In this document: positions 51,435-60,428 of the stretch, one piece after another
Layout: each line of letters opens with the position of its first letter
How positions within the stretch are numbered: position 1 is the first letter of the stretch
NCBI GenBank assembly: GCA_963765135.1
Contig: CAVXUX010000001.1
Coordinates: 186,001-250,000 of the forward strand
Length of the DNA stretch: 64,000 bases
Source of the DNA: JACVRW01 sp963765135
Lineage (GTDB): Bacteria; Actinomycetota; Thermoleophilia; Solirubrobacterales; Thermoleophilaceae
Direction of reading: 5' to 3'
The notes under the pieces: generated by a model
Told to the model about the DNA's origin: nothing
Database searches by the model: none
Seen by the model: the letters and a program-made list of their open reading frames with translations, nothing else
Made by a program: the position numbers and the translations under genes

Positions 51435-52105
51435 TCCGCGCCGCCGGGACGATCCTGCGCAAGGACCTGCTGCTGGAGCTGCGCACCAAGGAGGCGGTGC
51501 CGGCGATGACCCTGTTCACGATCACGGTCTACGTCCTGTTCCACTTCGGCCTCGATCGCAACGCACTCGACGGCGACCTGGCATCCGGCGTCCTCTGGGT
51601 CACGCTGCTGCTCGCCTCGGTGATCGGCGTGACCCGCCTGTTCGCCGCCGAGCGCGAGCAGGGCGGCATCGACGCGCTGCTGCTGGCTCCGGTCGACCGC
51701 ACCGCGCTGTTCGTCGCCAAGGCGAGCGCGCTGTTCCTGTTTCTCGTGGTGGTCGAGCTGGTCGCGGTCCCCGCATACGACCTGCTGCTGCTCGGCCCCG
51801 GCCTCGGCGGCACGCTCCCCGAGCTCCCGCTGATCCTGCTGCTCGCCAACGTCGGCATCGCCGCGGTCGGGGCGCTGGTCGCCGCGCTCGCCGCCGAGAC
51901 GCGCACGCGCGAGCTGATCGTGCCGCTGATGCTCCTGCCGCTGCTGCTGCCGCTGCTGATCTCGTGCGCCCAGGCAACCGAGCCGCTGATGCGCACCGAC
52001 CAGGGCCCCGAGGACCTCGGCCGCTGGCTGGGGCTGCTCACGCTTTACGATGTTGTGTTCGTGCTTGTCTCGGTTGCCGTCTTCGACTTCCTGCTCGAGG
52101 ACTGA
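51431..52105 (+). CDS. ccmB: Heme exporter permease CcmB
   Basis: 224 residues from GTG at 51431. Opening ILRKDLLLELRTKEAVPAMT is the CcmB hallmark; six membrane segments follow (LASGVLWVTLLLASVIGVTR, FLFLVVVELVAVPAYDLLLL, LILLLANVGIAAVGALVAAL, IVPLMLLPLLLPLLISCAQA, LLTLYDVVFVLVSVAVFDF). REQGGIDALLLAPVDRTALF is also family-typical. The only product signal is its place between ccmA and ccmC, with GTGA and TGATG couplings. Confidence 0.92.
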   Translation: MIRAAGTILRKDLLLELRTKEAVPAMTLFTITVYVLFHFGLDRNALDGDLASGVLWVTLLLASVIGVTRLFAAEREQGGIDALLLAPVDRTALFVAKASALFLFLVVVELVAVPAYDLLLLGPGLGGTLPELPLILLLANVGIAAVGALVAALAAETRTRELIVPLMLLPLLLPLLISCAQATEPLMRTDQGPEDLGRWLGLLTLYDVVFVLVSVAVFDFLLED

Positions 52106-52806
52106 TGTTCTCCAAGGGCCTCGCCCCGCTCGCCATAGCCACCGCCGTCACCCTCACGGCGGCGTTCGCGCTCGTCTTCTTCTATGCGCCGCTCGACGCC
52201 GACCAGGGCTTTGTCCAGAAGATCTTCTACATCCATGTGCCGATGGCGATCGTGGCGCTGGGCGGCTTCGTGGCGGGCGGCATCTTCGGGATCCGCCACC
52301 TGCGCTCGGGCGATTCGGCGTGGGACCTGCGCTCCTACGTCGCGATCCACCTGTCGATCATCCTCGGGCTGGGCGTGCTCGTGACCGGCGCGATCTGGGC
52401 CAAGGCGTCGTGGGGTCATTACTGGGTCTGGGACGAGCCGGTGCTGGTCTCGTTCCTGGTCGTCTTCCTGCTCTACTGCGTCTACTTCCCGCTGCGCTTC
52501 GCGATCGAGGACCCCGAGCGCCAGGCGCGCTACTCGTCGGTGTTCGCGATCACCGCCGGCGCGTTCGTGCCGCTCAACTTCACGGCCGTGCGCCTCGCCG
52601 AGGCCCTCACCCACCCGCGCGTGCTGTCGCAGACGGGTGGCGACCTGCCCGGCGAGATGCGACTCACCTTCCTCGTGGCGCTGGCCGGGATGACGCTGCT
52701 GTTCGTGACGCTCTGGAAGCTCGAGCTGACCGCCAAGCACGCCTCGATGCAGCTGAAGAAGCTGCGCCGGCGCCGGGCCGAGCGTCGCGAGGCGGTGGCG
52801 GCGTGA
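52105..52806 (+). CDS. ccmC: Cytochrome c biogenesis protein CcmC
   Basis: 233 residues from ATG at 52105 (TGATG with ccmB). Six helices and the heme-handling WWD motif near residues 103-112 (ASWGHYWVWDEPVLVSFLV), flanked by the His-containing segments IFYIHVPMAI and VAIHLSIILGL that ligate heme. It loads heme onto CcmE. The C-terminal basic tail (KKLRRRRAERREAVAA) is cytoplasmic. Confidence 0.93.
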   Translation: MFSKGLAPLAIATAVTLTAAFALVFFYAPLDADQGFVQKIFYIHVPMAIVALGGFVAGGIFGIRHLRSGDSAWDLRSYVAIHLSIILGLGVLVTGAIWAKASWGHYWVWDEPVLVSFLVVFLLYCVYFPLRFAIEDPERQARYSSVFAITAGAFVPLNFTAVRLAEALTHPRVLSQTGGDLPGEMRLTFLVALAGMTLLFVTLWKLELTAKHASMQLKKLRRRRAERREAVAA

Positions 52807-52970
52807 CCTGGCTGGCGGCGCCCGCGCTGCCACTCGACGAGGCCGGCAAGTACGTGGCCGCCGCCTACGTCGTGTTCCTCGCGCTGATCCTGATCTACGT
52901 GGCGATCATGGCCGCCAAGCTGGTGCGCATCGATCGCGAGCTGACCGAGCTGGCCGAGGAGGACGAGTGA
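52803..52970 (+). CDS. ccmD: CcmD-like small membrane protein
   Basis: 55 residues from GTG at 52803, coupled at both ends by GTGA to ccmC and hemA. A single helix (YVAAAYVVFLALILIYVAIMAA) is followed by a charged tail (KLVRIDRELTELAEEDE). Size, topology and position match CcmD, which holds CcmC and CcmE together. Sequence identity in this family is low, so the call rests mostly on context. Confidence 0.75.
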   Translation: MTWLAAPALPLDEAGKYVAAAYVVFLALILIYVAIMAAKLVRIDRELTELAEEDE

Positions 52971-54289
52971 AGGGCGACCTGCTCGCGCTCGGCGCCTCCC
53001 ACAAGACCGCGCCCCTGGCGCTGCGCGAGAAGCTGGCGCTGCCGGCCGGGCGCGCGGCGCGCGTGCTGGCCGAGCTGACCGACCACGACGGCGTGCACGA
53101 GGCGGTGGCGCTGTTCACGTGCAACCGCACCGAGCTCTACCTGGTCACCGACGACGCGCTGGAGGCGGAGAACACGGCTCTCGCGATCCTCTCCCGCCAG
53201 GCCGAGCTGCGCCCGACCGAGCTGATCGGCTCGCTCTACTCCCTGCGCGGCCGCGAGGCGGTGGAGCACCTGTTCTCGGTCACGGCCGGCCTCGACTCGA
53301 TGATCGTCGGCGAGGCCGAGATCCAGGGCCAGGTCAAGCGCGCGTACGAGATGGCGCTGGTCGAGGGCGTCAGCGGCCCCGTCTCGAACCGGCTCTTCCG
53401 CGACGCGCTCGCCGCCGGCAAGCGAGTGCGCACCGAGACCGGCGTGGCGCGTTCGAACGTGTCGATCTCCACGGTCGCGGTGCAGCTGGCGTCGGACTTC
53501 CTCGGCGAGCTGGCCGACCGCCGCGTGCTCGTGATCGGCGCCGGCGAGAACGCCGAGCTGACCGCCCGCGCACTGCGCGACCGCGGCGTGCACACCCTGT
53601 TCGTCGCCAACCGGCGCTACGACCGCGCGCTCGGCCTGGCGCAGAAGTTCGGCGGCCGCGCCGTGACCTTCGAGGACATGCCGCGCGAGCTCGAGGCGGC
53701 CGACATCGTCGTCACCTCCACCGGCGCGCCGCACCAGATCGTCGGCCGCGAGGAGCTGGAGTTCGTCGCGGCGTCGCGCATGGGACGGCCGCTGGTGATG
53801 ATCGACCTGGCCGTGCCGCGCGACATCGAGCCGAGTGTGCGCGACTGCCCCGGCATCGCGCTCTACGACATGGACGACCTGCAGCGGGCGGTGGCCCGCA
53901 ACCTCGACGCCCGCGTGGCCGAGGCCGAGGAGGCGCTCGTGCTGGTGCGCCAGGACGTCGAGCGCTTCGAGGAGTGGATCGCCAGCCTCGACGTCGTGCC
54001 CACGATCTCGGCCCTGCGCCGGCGCGCGGACGAGGTCGTCCGGCAGGTGCTCGACGAGAACGAGCCGCGCTGGGAGACCCTCTCCGAGGCCGACCGCGAG
54101 CGCGTTGAGGTAATGGCGCGGGCGGTCGTCTCCCGCCTGCTGCACGAGCCGACGGTCCGGCTGAAGGAACGCGGCTCCTACCCCTACCTGCACACGCTGC
54201 GGGAGCTGTTCGGGCTCGACCCCGCTCCGGCGGAGGACGCGCCGGCGGCGGAAGTCACGCGCCTGGACGCGCGCCGTCGCCCGGCGTGA
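52967..54289 (+). CDS. hemA: Glutamyl-tRNA reductase
   Basis: 440 residues from GTG at 52967. It reduces glutamyl-tRNA to glutamate-1-semialdehyde, the first step of C5 heme synthesis. Catalytic Cys52 lies in ALFTCNRTELY; GLDSMIVGEAEIQGQVKRAY, the NADPH fold VLVIGAGENAELTARAL, VTSTGAPHQIVGREEL and MIDLAVPRDIEPSV are intact, and the C-terminal dimer helix includes VPTISALRRRADEVVRQVLD. It sits directly after ccmD, tying heme supply to cytochrome c maturation in one transcript. Confidence 0.95.
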   Translation: MKGDLLALGASHKTAPLALREKLALPAGRAARVLAELTDHDGVHEAVALFTCNRTELYLVTDDALEAENTALAILSRQAELRPTELIGSLYSLRGREAVEHLFSVTAGLDSMIVGEAEIQGQVKRAYEMALVEGVSGPVSNRLFRDALAAGKRVRTETGVARSNVSISTVAVQLASDFLGELADRRVLVIGAGENAELTARALRDRGVHTLFVANRRYDRALGLAQKFGGRAVTFEDMPRELEAADIVVTSTGAPHQIVGREELEFVAASRMGRPLVMIDLAVPRDIEPSVRDCPGIALYDMDDLQRAVARNLDARVAEAEEALVLVRQDVERFEEWIASLDVVPTISALRRRADEVVRQVLDENEPRWETLSEADRERVEVMARAVVSRLLHEPTVRLKERGSYPYLHTLRELFGLDPAPAEDAPAAEVTRLDARRRPA

Positions 54290-55155
54290 TCCGGCTTGGC
54301 ACGCGCGGCAGCGCGCTGGCGCTGGCGCAGGCGCGCTCGGTGGCGGAGCTGCTGGAGGACGACGTGGAGCTCGTCGAGATCAGCACTCAGGGCGCGGTCG
54401 GCGACAAATCGCGATTCGTGAAGGCGATCGAGGAAGCGCTGCTCGCGGGCACCGTGGACCTCGCGGTGCACTCGGCCAAGGACGTGCCGGGTGAGCTGCC
54501 GGCCGGCCTGTCGATCGTGGGGGTTCCGGAACGCGCCGACCCCTACGACGCGCTCTGCGGGGCGACGTCGCTCGACGAGCTGCGCCCGGGCGCGGTGGTG
54601 GGCACCGCCAGTCTGCGGCGGCGTGCCCAGCTGCTCGCGCTGCGCGAGGATCTCGAGATCCGGGAGCTCCGGGGCAACGTGGACACGCGCCTGAAGCGAC
54701 TCGGCGACCACGACGCGATCGTGCTGGCGCAAGCGGGCCTGGACCGGCTCGGCCGCGGCGGCGAGGGGGAGCCGCTGGAGGCGCTCGTGCCCGCTCCGGG
54801 CCAGGGCTGCCTCGCGCTTGAGGCGCGCGCCGACGACGAGGCCACCGCCGCTGCGGCGGCGCGGCTGACCGACCGCGCCGCGCTGACGGCGCTGACCGCC
54901 GAGCGCGCGCTGGTGACCGCACTGGACGCCAGCTGCCATACCCCGATCGGCGCGTACGCGCGCGAGCGCGACGGGGCGCTGCGCGTGAGCGCGTTCGTCG
55001 GGCTCCCCGACGGCTCGCACTGGATCCGCGACGAGCTGGACGGAGACCTCGCCGAACCCGGCGCCCTGGGCACGGCCGTCGCGGAGCGGCTGGAGGCCGC
55101 CGGCGCGCGGGAGCTGCTGGAAGAAGCGGAACGGGCCGCACTCGACGTACGCTGA
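54286..55155 (+). CDS. hemC: Hydroxymethylbilane synthase (porphobilinogen deaminase)
   Basis: 289 residues from GTG at 54286 (GTGA with hemA). It joins four porphobilinogens. IRLGTRGSALALAQARSVAE, FVKAIEEALLAGTVDLAVHS, AKDVPGELPAGLSIVGVPER, GTASLRRRAQLLALREDLEI and RELRGNVDTRLKRL are conserved; Cys217 in LDASCHTPIGAYA carries the dipyrromethane cofactor. Usual actinobacterial order would continue with hemD and hemB; here a glycosyltransferase follows by 4 bases. Confidence 0.95.
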   Translation: MIRLGTRGSALALAQARSVAELLEDDVELVEISTQGAVGDKSRFVKAIEEALLAGTVDLAVHSAKDVPGELPAGLSIVGVPERADPYDALCGATSLDELRPGAVVGTASLRRRAQLLALREDLEIRELRGNVDTRLKRLGDHDAIVLAQAGLDRLGRGGEGEPLEALVPAPGQGCLALEARADDEATAAAAARLTDRAALTALTAERALVTALDASCHTPIGAYARERDGALRVSAFVGLPDGSHWIRDELDGDLAEPGALGTAVAERLEAAGARELLEEAERAALDVR

Positions 55156-55159
55156 GCCG

Positions 55160-56323
55160 ATGACGACCGGCCGCGCGACGGTATGCGCCTGCATCATCGC
55201 CCGCGACGAGGAGCAGCGGCTGCCCGCTGCGCTCGCCAGCGTGGCGTTCTGCGACGAGATCGTCGTGGTCGACTCGGGCTCGCGCGACCGCACCATCGAG
55301 GTCGCCCGGGCGGCCGGCGCGCGTGTGATCGAGCACCCCTGGCGCGGCTTCGGCGCGCAGCGCAACGTTGCGATCGACGCCGCCGCCGGCGACTGGATCC
55401 TCGAGATCGACGCCGACGAGCGCATCACCCCGCGCCTGGCCGCGGAGATCGAGGGGTTCCTCGCGGACCCGCCCGAGGGCGTCGACATCTGCGCCGTGCC
55501 CTGCCGTGACCTGTTCCTGCGCGGGCGCCTGGGCCCGTCGGCGAAGTACCCGAAGTACCGGCTACGGCTGTTCCGGCGCGGCGCCTACCGCCACGACGAG
55601 GAGCTCGCGGTGCACGAAGGGCTGTGGGCGTTCGGGCCGACGTGGGCCTTCGAGGGCGACCTGGAGCACGTGCTGGCGGACACCCTGCCAGAGGCGATCC
55701 GCGACGCCGTCGCCTACGCGCGGCTGGAGGCGCGGCAGCTGAGCGCGCCGCCATCCGCCGGCGCGCGCATCCGCGGCGTCGCGATGCGGCCGGTTGCGAA
55801 GTTCGCCTACCGGCTGGTCGTGGACGGCGGCTGGCGCGACGGCTGGCGCGGCCTCGTCAAGATCGCGCTGGACTGCTGGACCGACGCGCTCGTGTGGGTG
55901 CTGGCGCGTGGCGAGAGCTCCGGCGGGACGGCGGCGGCGCACTACGCCCAGGCGCGCGTCCGGCGGGGGCCGGTGCGGCTGCTGGCGATCGCCAGCGGCG
56001 TCGAGGGCTCCGCCCGCGCGGCGGGCTGGCTGCGTGCCGCTCGAGCGGCCGGTGCGGACGTGGCGCTGCTGACCGACGCCCCGGCGGCGGCCAACGGCGA
56101 CCTGCACGTCCGCACGCTGTCCCGCCTCACCCCGCTGCGGCTCATCCGCGCGCTCGACGCCGAGACTCAGCTGCGCGGCGTGGATGCGCTCGTGCCCTGC
56201 GGCCCGCGCGAGCGGCGGCTGGCGCGCCTGCTGCCGCCAGAGCTGCGCGCCCCGTTTGGCGCACTCGACCCCGATACCGACCCGGCCGAGGCTGAGCGCC
56301 TGGTGCGGGCCGCCACCCGGTGA
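55160..56323 (+). CDS. Family 2 glycosyltransferase with extra C-terminal domain
   Basis: 387 residues from ATG at 55160. Residues 1-240 are a GT-A glycosyltransferase of the WaaE/KdtX group: CACIIARDEEQRLPAALASV, DEIVVVDSGSRDRTIEVARA, WRGFGAQRNVAIDAAAGDWI, LEIDADERITPRLAAEI with the metal-binding DxD. Residues about 260-387 are another Rossmann-like part (PVRLLAIASGVEGSARAAGW, ADVALLTDAPAAANGDLHVR, ALVPCGPRERRLARLLPPEL) that I cannot place; it may be a second, truncated transferase domain. First gene of the polysaccharide cluster. GTGA overlap with the next gene. Confidence 0.87.
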   Translation: MTTGRATVCACIIARDEEQRLPAALASVAFCDEIVVVDSGSRDRTIEVARAAGARVIEHPWRGFGAQRNVAIDAAAGDWILEIDADERITPRLAAEIEGFLADPPEGVDICAVPCRDLFLRGRLGPSAKYPKYRLRLFRRGAYRHDEELAVHEGLWAFGPTWAFEGDLEHVLADTLPEAIRDAVAYARLEARQLSAPPSAGARIRGVAMRPVAKFAYRLVVDGGWRDGWRGLVKIALDCWTDALVWVLARGESSGGTAAAHYAQARVRRGPVRLLAIASGVEGSARAAGWLRAARAAGADVALLTDAPAAANGDLHVRTLSRLTPLRLIRALDAETQLRGVDALVPCGPRERRLARLLPPELRAPFGALDPDTDPAEAERLVRAATR

Positions 56324-57489
56324 CGCTCGACGGCCGGGACATCGTCTGCCTCGGCTTCGGCGAGTGGGACGCCGAGCTCTGGACCAACCAGCAGCACCTG
56401 ATGTCGCGGCTGGCGCGGCGCAACCGGGTGCTGTTCCTGGAGTCGCTCGGGCTGCGCCAGCCGCGCCTGGCGGGCCGCGACCTGCGCCGCATGGCACGCC
56501 GCGTGGAGCGCGCGGCGTCGGGGCCGCGGGCGGTCGACGGGCTGCACGTGCTGTCGCCGCTCGTGATCCCGATCCACGGGCGGCCACGCGTCCGAACCGT
56601 GAATGCGCGGCTGCTGCGCGCCCAGGTCGGGCGAGCGGCCCACTCGCTCGGGTTCGAGCGGCCGCTGCTGTGGAGCTACGTGCCCCAGGCGGACTGGCTC
56701 GTGGAGACGCTCCAGCCGTCGGCGATCGTCTATCACTGCGTGGACGACATCGCCGCCCAGAAGGGCGTGGCGGCGGCGGCCTTCCGCGAGGCCGAGGCCC
56801 ACTTCGCTGCCCGGGCCGACCTGGTGCTGGCCTCCGCCCCGGCGCTCGCCGAGCGCATGCGCACGCTCAACGAGCGCGTCTTCTACGCACCCAACGTCGC
56901 CGACACCGACCTGTTCGCCACCGCGCTCGAGGTCGGGCCGACCGATCCGGCGATGGCGGCACTGCCCGGTCCGCGCGTCGTCTTCACAGGCGCGGTGGTG
57001 GCCACCAAGCTCGACCTCGACCTGCTCGAGGGCGTGGCTCGCGCGCGGCCGAGCTGGTCGATCGCGCTGGTCGGCCCGATCGGCGCCGGCGACCCGCGCA
57101 CGGACATCTCGGCGCTGGAGCGGCTGCCCAACGTCCACCTGCTCGGCCCACGCACCTACCTCGAGCTGCCCGCGGTGCTGCGCGGCGCCGACGCCGCGCT
57201 GGTCCCCTACGCGATCAACGACCTGACCCGCTCGGTGTTCCCGATGAAGGTGTACGAGTACCTCGCCGCCGGCCTGCCCGTGGTGACGACCCCCCTGCCG
57301 GCACTGGCCGAGACCACCGGGGTGGTCGTAGCCGCCGACGCGCCGGCGACGATCGCCGCCGTGGAGCGGGCTCTGGCCGAGGACGGCCCCGCGGCTAGGC
57401 GAGCGCGCTCGGCGGCCGTGCGCGAGAACTCCTGGGACGCGCGCCTCGAGGAGATCGACTCCTATCTTTCGAGCGTTGCCCGTGCGTGA
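56320..57489 (+). CDS. Glycosyltransferase, GT-B fold
   Basis: 389 residues from GTG at 56320. DIVCLGFGEWDAELWTNQQH and LLWSYVPQADWLVETLQPSA, IVYHCVDDIAAQKGV match GT4/GT1-like transferases of capsule clusters, with the nucleotide-sugar half ALPGPRVVFTGAVVATKLDL, LPNVHLLGPRTYLELPAVLR, ALVPYAINDLTRSVFPMKVY, EYLAAGLPVVTTPLPALAET. The P..K..EYLA.G.PVV text is the donor-binding signature. Acceptor and sugar unknown. Confidence 0.88.
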   Translation: MTLDGRDIVCLGFGEWDAELWTNQQHLMSRLARRNRVLFLESLGLRQPRLAGRDLRRMARRVERAASGPRAVDGLHVLSPLVIPIHGRPRVRTVNARLLRAQVGRAAHSLGFERPLLWSYVPQADWLVETLQPSAIVYHCVDDIAAQKGVAAAAFREAEAHFAARADLVLASAPALAERMRTLNERVFYAPNVADTDLFATALEVGPTDPAMAALPGPRVVFTGAVVATKLDLDLLEGVARARPSWSIALVGPIGAGDPRTDISALERLPNVHLLGPRTYLELPAVLRGADAALVPYAINDLTRSVFPMKVYEYLAAGLPVVTTPLPALAETTGVVVAADAPATIAAVERALAEDGPAARRARSAAVRENSWDARLEEIDSYLSSVARA

Positions 57490-58183
57490 CAGCATCCGCA
57501 AGCTGGCCCGCAGGATGGGGTACGAGGTGCGCCAGTACACGCCGCTGCGCTCGCTGACCGCCGCGCGCGAGCGGCTGCTCGAGGACGTGGACGTGGTGCT
57601 CGACGTGGGCGCGAACGCGGGCCAGTACGGGACGATGCTGCGCGAGCAGGGGTTCGAAGGGCGGCTGGTCTCGCTCGAGCCGGTCGCGGAGGCGTTCGCG
57701 GTGCTGACCGGGCTCGCGGCAGCCGACGGCGCGTGGGAGGCGATCTGCGTGGCCGCTTCGGACGCGGACGGGGAGATCACGCTGAACGTGACGGGCGACT
57801 CGCGCAGCAGCTCGGTGCTGTCACGCAACGAGCGCTTCGCCGACAAGGCCGGCTGGGCGCCCAAGGAGAGCCGCCGGATCGCGGCGCGGCGGCTCGACGG
57901 CCTGCTCGACGGGCTGCTGGCACCACAGGAGCGGGCCTTCCTCAAGCTGGACGTACAGGGCTACGAGCGCCACGTGCTCGACGGGGCCGGCGCCGAGCTC
58001 GCGCGCTTCGAGGCGATCGAGCTCGAGCTGAGCGTGACCCCGCTCTACGAGGGCCAGCCCGGCCTCGCGGAGATGCTGCCGCTGCTCGCCGAGCGCGGCT
58101 TCCGCCCGGTCTGCCTGGAGCCGATCCTGCTCGACGACGACGGGCTGCTGATGGAGCTGGACGGCCTGTTCGCGCGGGTCTAG
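57482..58183 (+). CDS. FkbM family methyltransferase
   Basis: 233 residues from GTG at 57482 (a TTG at 57476 also fits), overlapping the preceding stop by 8 bases. DVVLDVGANAGQYGTMLREQ is motif I; RLVSLEPVAEAFAVLTGLAA, WEAICVAASDADGEITLNVT, SSSVLSRN and FLKLDVQGYERHVLDGAGAE are FkbM marks (KxDVxGxE). It probably O-methylates a sugar of the polysaccharide made by this cluster. Stop shares CTAG with the deacetylase. Confidence 0.9.
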   Translation: MRDSIRKLARRMGYEVRQYTPLRSLTAARERLLEDVDVVLDVGANAGQYGTMLREQGFEGRLVSLEPVAEAFAVLTGLAAADGAWEAICVAASDADGEITLNVTGDSRSSSVLSRNERFADKAGWAPKESRRIAARRLDGLLDGLLAPQERAFLKLDVQGYERHVLDGAGAELARFEAIELELSVTPLYEGQPGLAEMLPLLAERGFRPVCLEPILLDDDGLLMELDGLFARV

Positions 58184-59226
58184 GCCGCCAGCAGCTCGTC
58201 CCAGGGGCGGGCGTGGCCGGCCAGCAGTTGCGCCAGGCGCTCGAGATCGGACCAGTCGCCGCGTGCCTCCCAGGCCCAGTGCAGCACCACGGGGATCGGC
58301 AGCGCGACCTGCGCGGCTATCGCGCGCTCCGCGGCGGCACCGATCTCGCGCGAGCGGCCGTAGAAGGGCGGGTAGGCGGGCATGTAGATCGCGTCGCCGA
58401 GCCATAGCGGGGTCCGGTGAAAGCCGAGCAGCGGCACGCTCTCGGGTCCGCCGCAGACGACGTCGTAGCGCCGCGCCAGCAGCTCGTACTGGCGCGCCTC
58501 GAAGCGGTTGAACGGTGGGGCGAACACGCGCGGGTGGATGCCCGCCTCGGCCAGCCGGGCGGTCCCGCGGTCGAGCAGCTCGCTCAGGCCCGCGTCGTCG
58601 AGCCCGACCAGCTCGGACCGATGGCGAGGGCGGGCGTCGCGGGTGCGGTGGTCGAAGCCGTGCAGCGCGAACGACACGCCGTCCCCGCGGAGCCGCTGGA
58701 GCGTTGTCAGCTCCCCGTCCGACAGCGGCCGGCTCTCGGTGGCCGACGGATCGAGGTAGTCCCGCGCCACCCCCGCGCTCACGGCGATCAGGTAGGGCAC
58801 GCCGGCGTCGGTGAGGATCGCGTGGAAGCGAGCGAAGTCCGCGTCCCTGCGCGCGCTCTTGACGTACGCCCCGGCGAGCGGGAACTCGTCGACTCGCACG
58901 AGGAAGCGCGGCGGGCCGGACGCCTCGGGGCCGAGCACGGCGCGGCGCGCGGCCACGAGCGGTGCCAGGTTGCGGCTCTCGAAGTCGAACTCGCCGCGCT
59001 TCATCGCGAGGCGCTGAAGCCGGCGCACGCCCGCGGGCGGGATCGGGCGCGGCGCCACGGCGCGGGCCACCTCGGGGCGATCGAGGTCTCGCTCGAGCAC
59101 CCGGCCGGCGCGCAGCTCGTCCGCGAAGACGATGCGGGCGCTGCGCTGCTCCTCGGGCGAGAACGCGGCCAGCGCGAGCCCCACCGCAACCGCGAAGCCG
59201 GCGATTCGGGCTATCAAGAGACGCAA
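58180..59226 (-). CDS. Polysaccharide deacetylase-like (DUF2334-type) secreted protein
   Basis: 348 residues from TTG at 59226. N-terminal membrane helix or signal (LLIARIAGFAVAVGLALAAF). The catalytic NodB-like barrel shows FLVRVDEFPLAGAYVKS (metal Asp position), VPYLIAVSAGVARDYLDP, VSFALHGFDHRTRDARPRHR (His pair of the motif H-G-x-D/N-H), IHPRVFAPPFNRFEARQYEL (R/P-P-F motif) and IPVVLHWAWEARGDW. The order fits DUF2334/NodB relatives. It may remove acetyl groups from the exopolysaccharide outside the cell. Confidence 0.82.
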   Translation of the reverse strand: MRLLIARIAGFAVAVGLALAAFSPEEQRSARIVFADELRAGRVLERDLDRPEVARAVAPRPIPPAGVRRLQRLAMKRGEFDFESRNLAPLVAARRAVLGPEASGPPRFLVRVDEFPLAGAYVKSARRDADFARFHAILTDAGVPYLIAVSAGVARDYLDPSATESRPLSDGELTTLQRLRGDGVSFALHGFDHRTRDARPRHRSELVGLDDAGLSELLDRGTARLAEAGIHPRVFAPPFNRFEARQYELLARRYDVVCGGPESVPLLGFHRTPLWLGDAIYMPAYPPFYGRSREIGAAAERAIAAQVALPIPVVLHWAWEARGDWSDLERLAQLLAGHARPWDELLAA

Positions 59227-59306
59227 AGCCGTGAAGATCTGGCGACCATAGACCCGATCCGGGCAAAGATGCCAGCCCGACCGAACCGCCTACCCTCCCC
59301 GCGGAC

Positions 59307-60428
59307 GTGACCACGCTCGTCGTCTCCTCCTACATGCCGACCCGCGCCAGCGGGCGTGCCGTGCGCACCTACGGGATCGTCCGCGCGCTTGTCGCCGACG
59401 GTCCGGTCGACCTGCTCCACACCGGCTTTGGGGCGGACGCCCCCGACCCCGCCTACGAGGGGCTGGACGGTCTGCACCTGCACCCGGTGAGCAGCTCGCG
59501 CGGCGCGCGGCGGGCGCTGACCTGGGCACGCTCGCGGGCGACCGGCGTGCCGCGAGCGGTGGCGCGCGGCGTCTCGCCCGACCTGGGCGCCGCCGCCGAG
59601 CGGCTGGCGCAGACTCCGGGGCGCGACCGCGTGATCGCCGAGGACGCGATGGCGGCGGTGGCGCTGCGCAGGCTGGCCCGCCGGCGGCCGGTGATCTACT
59701 GCGCCAACAACCTCGAGTCGGCGTTCCGCCCCGGTCGCGACCCGGACTGGGGATCGCGCCGCCGGCTGCAGGCGTTCGAGCGCCGCCTGCTCGGCGCCGC
59801 CGCCGAGACCTGGATGCCGAGCAGGGCCGACCTCGACGGCGCGCGCGAGCTCTCCCCGGCCGCCAAGCTGCGCTACGTCCCCAACGTGGTGGACGTCGCG
59901 GCGATCGACGCGCGACGCGCGCCCGCCGACCCGCCCGAGGCGCTGCTGGTCGGGAACTTCGCCTACGCGCCCAACCGCGAGGGGCTCGACTTCCTGCTGG
60001 AAGAGGTCATGCCGCGCGTCTGGGCGACCGCGCCGCAAATGCGCCTGACGGTGGCCGGCGGCGGCTGGGAGGCGCCGGCTGGGATCGACTCGCGGGTGTC
60101 GGCGCCCGGGTTCGTCGACAGCCTGGACCCGCTCTACGCGCGCGCCGCCTGCGCGCTCGTCCCGCTGCTGAGCGGGGGCGGCTCGCCGGTCAAGTTCATC
60201 GAGGCGCTGGCGCACGGGCTGCCGGTGGTCGCCACGCCGCGCGGCGCCGCGGGCGTGGACGCCGAAAGCGGGCGCCACTACCTCGAGGGAGCCGGCGCGG
60301 ACGGATTCGCGCGGGCGCTGCTGGACGCGCTCGACCCCGGGCGCGGCGCCTCGGTCGCCAGCGCCGGCCGCGCGCTGGCCGAGAGCGACTACTCGATCGA
60401 GGCGCTGGCGCGCCGGCTGGCGCAATGA
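59307..60428 (+). CDS. Family 4 glycosyltransferase
   Basis: 373 residues from GTG at 59307. It opens TLVVSSYMPTRASGRAVRTY with the Gly loop of GT4; IYCANNLESAFRPGRDPDWG and LRYVPNVVDVAAIDARR follow. The donor half has ALLVGNFAYAPNREGLDFLL, VSAPGFVDSLDPLYARAACA, GSPVKFIEALAHGLPVVATP. This P.K..E.LA.G.PVV.T form is typical of transferases that act after the first sugar. ATGA overlap with the next gene. Divergent from the deacetylase, 80 bases apart. Confidence 0.9.
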   Translation: MTTLVVSSYMPTRASGRAVRTYGIVRALVADGPVDLLHTGFGADAPDPAYEGLDGLHLHPVSSSRGARRALTWARSRATGVPRAVARGVSPDLGAAAERLAQTPGRDRVIAEDAMAAVALRRLARRRPVIYCANNLESAFRPGRDPDWGSRRRLQAFERRLLGAAAETWMPSRADLDGARELSPAAKLRYVPNVVDVAAIDARRAPADPPEALLVGNFAYAPNREGLDFLLEEVMPRVWATAPQMRLTVAGGGWEAPAGIDSRVSAPGFVDSLDPLYARAACALVPLLSGGGSPVKFIEALAHGLPVVATPRGAAGVDAESGRHYLEGAGADGFARALLDALDPGRGASVASAGRALAESDYSIEALARRLAQ

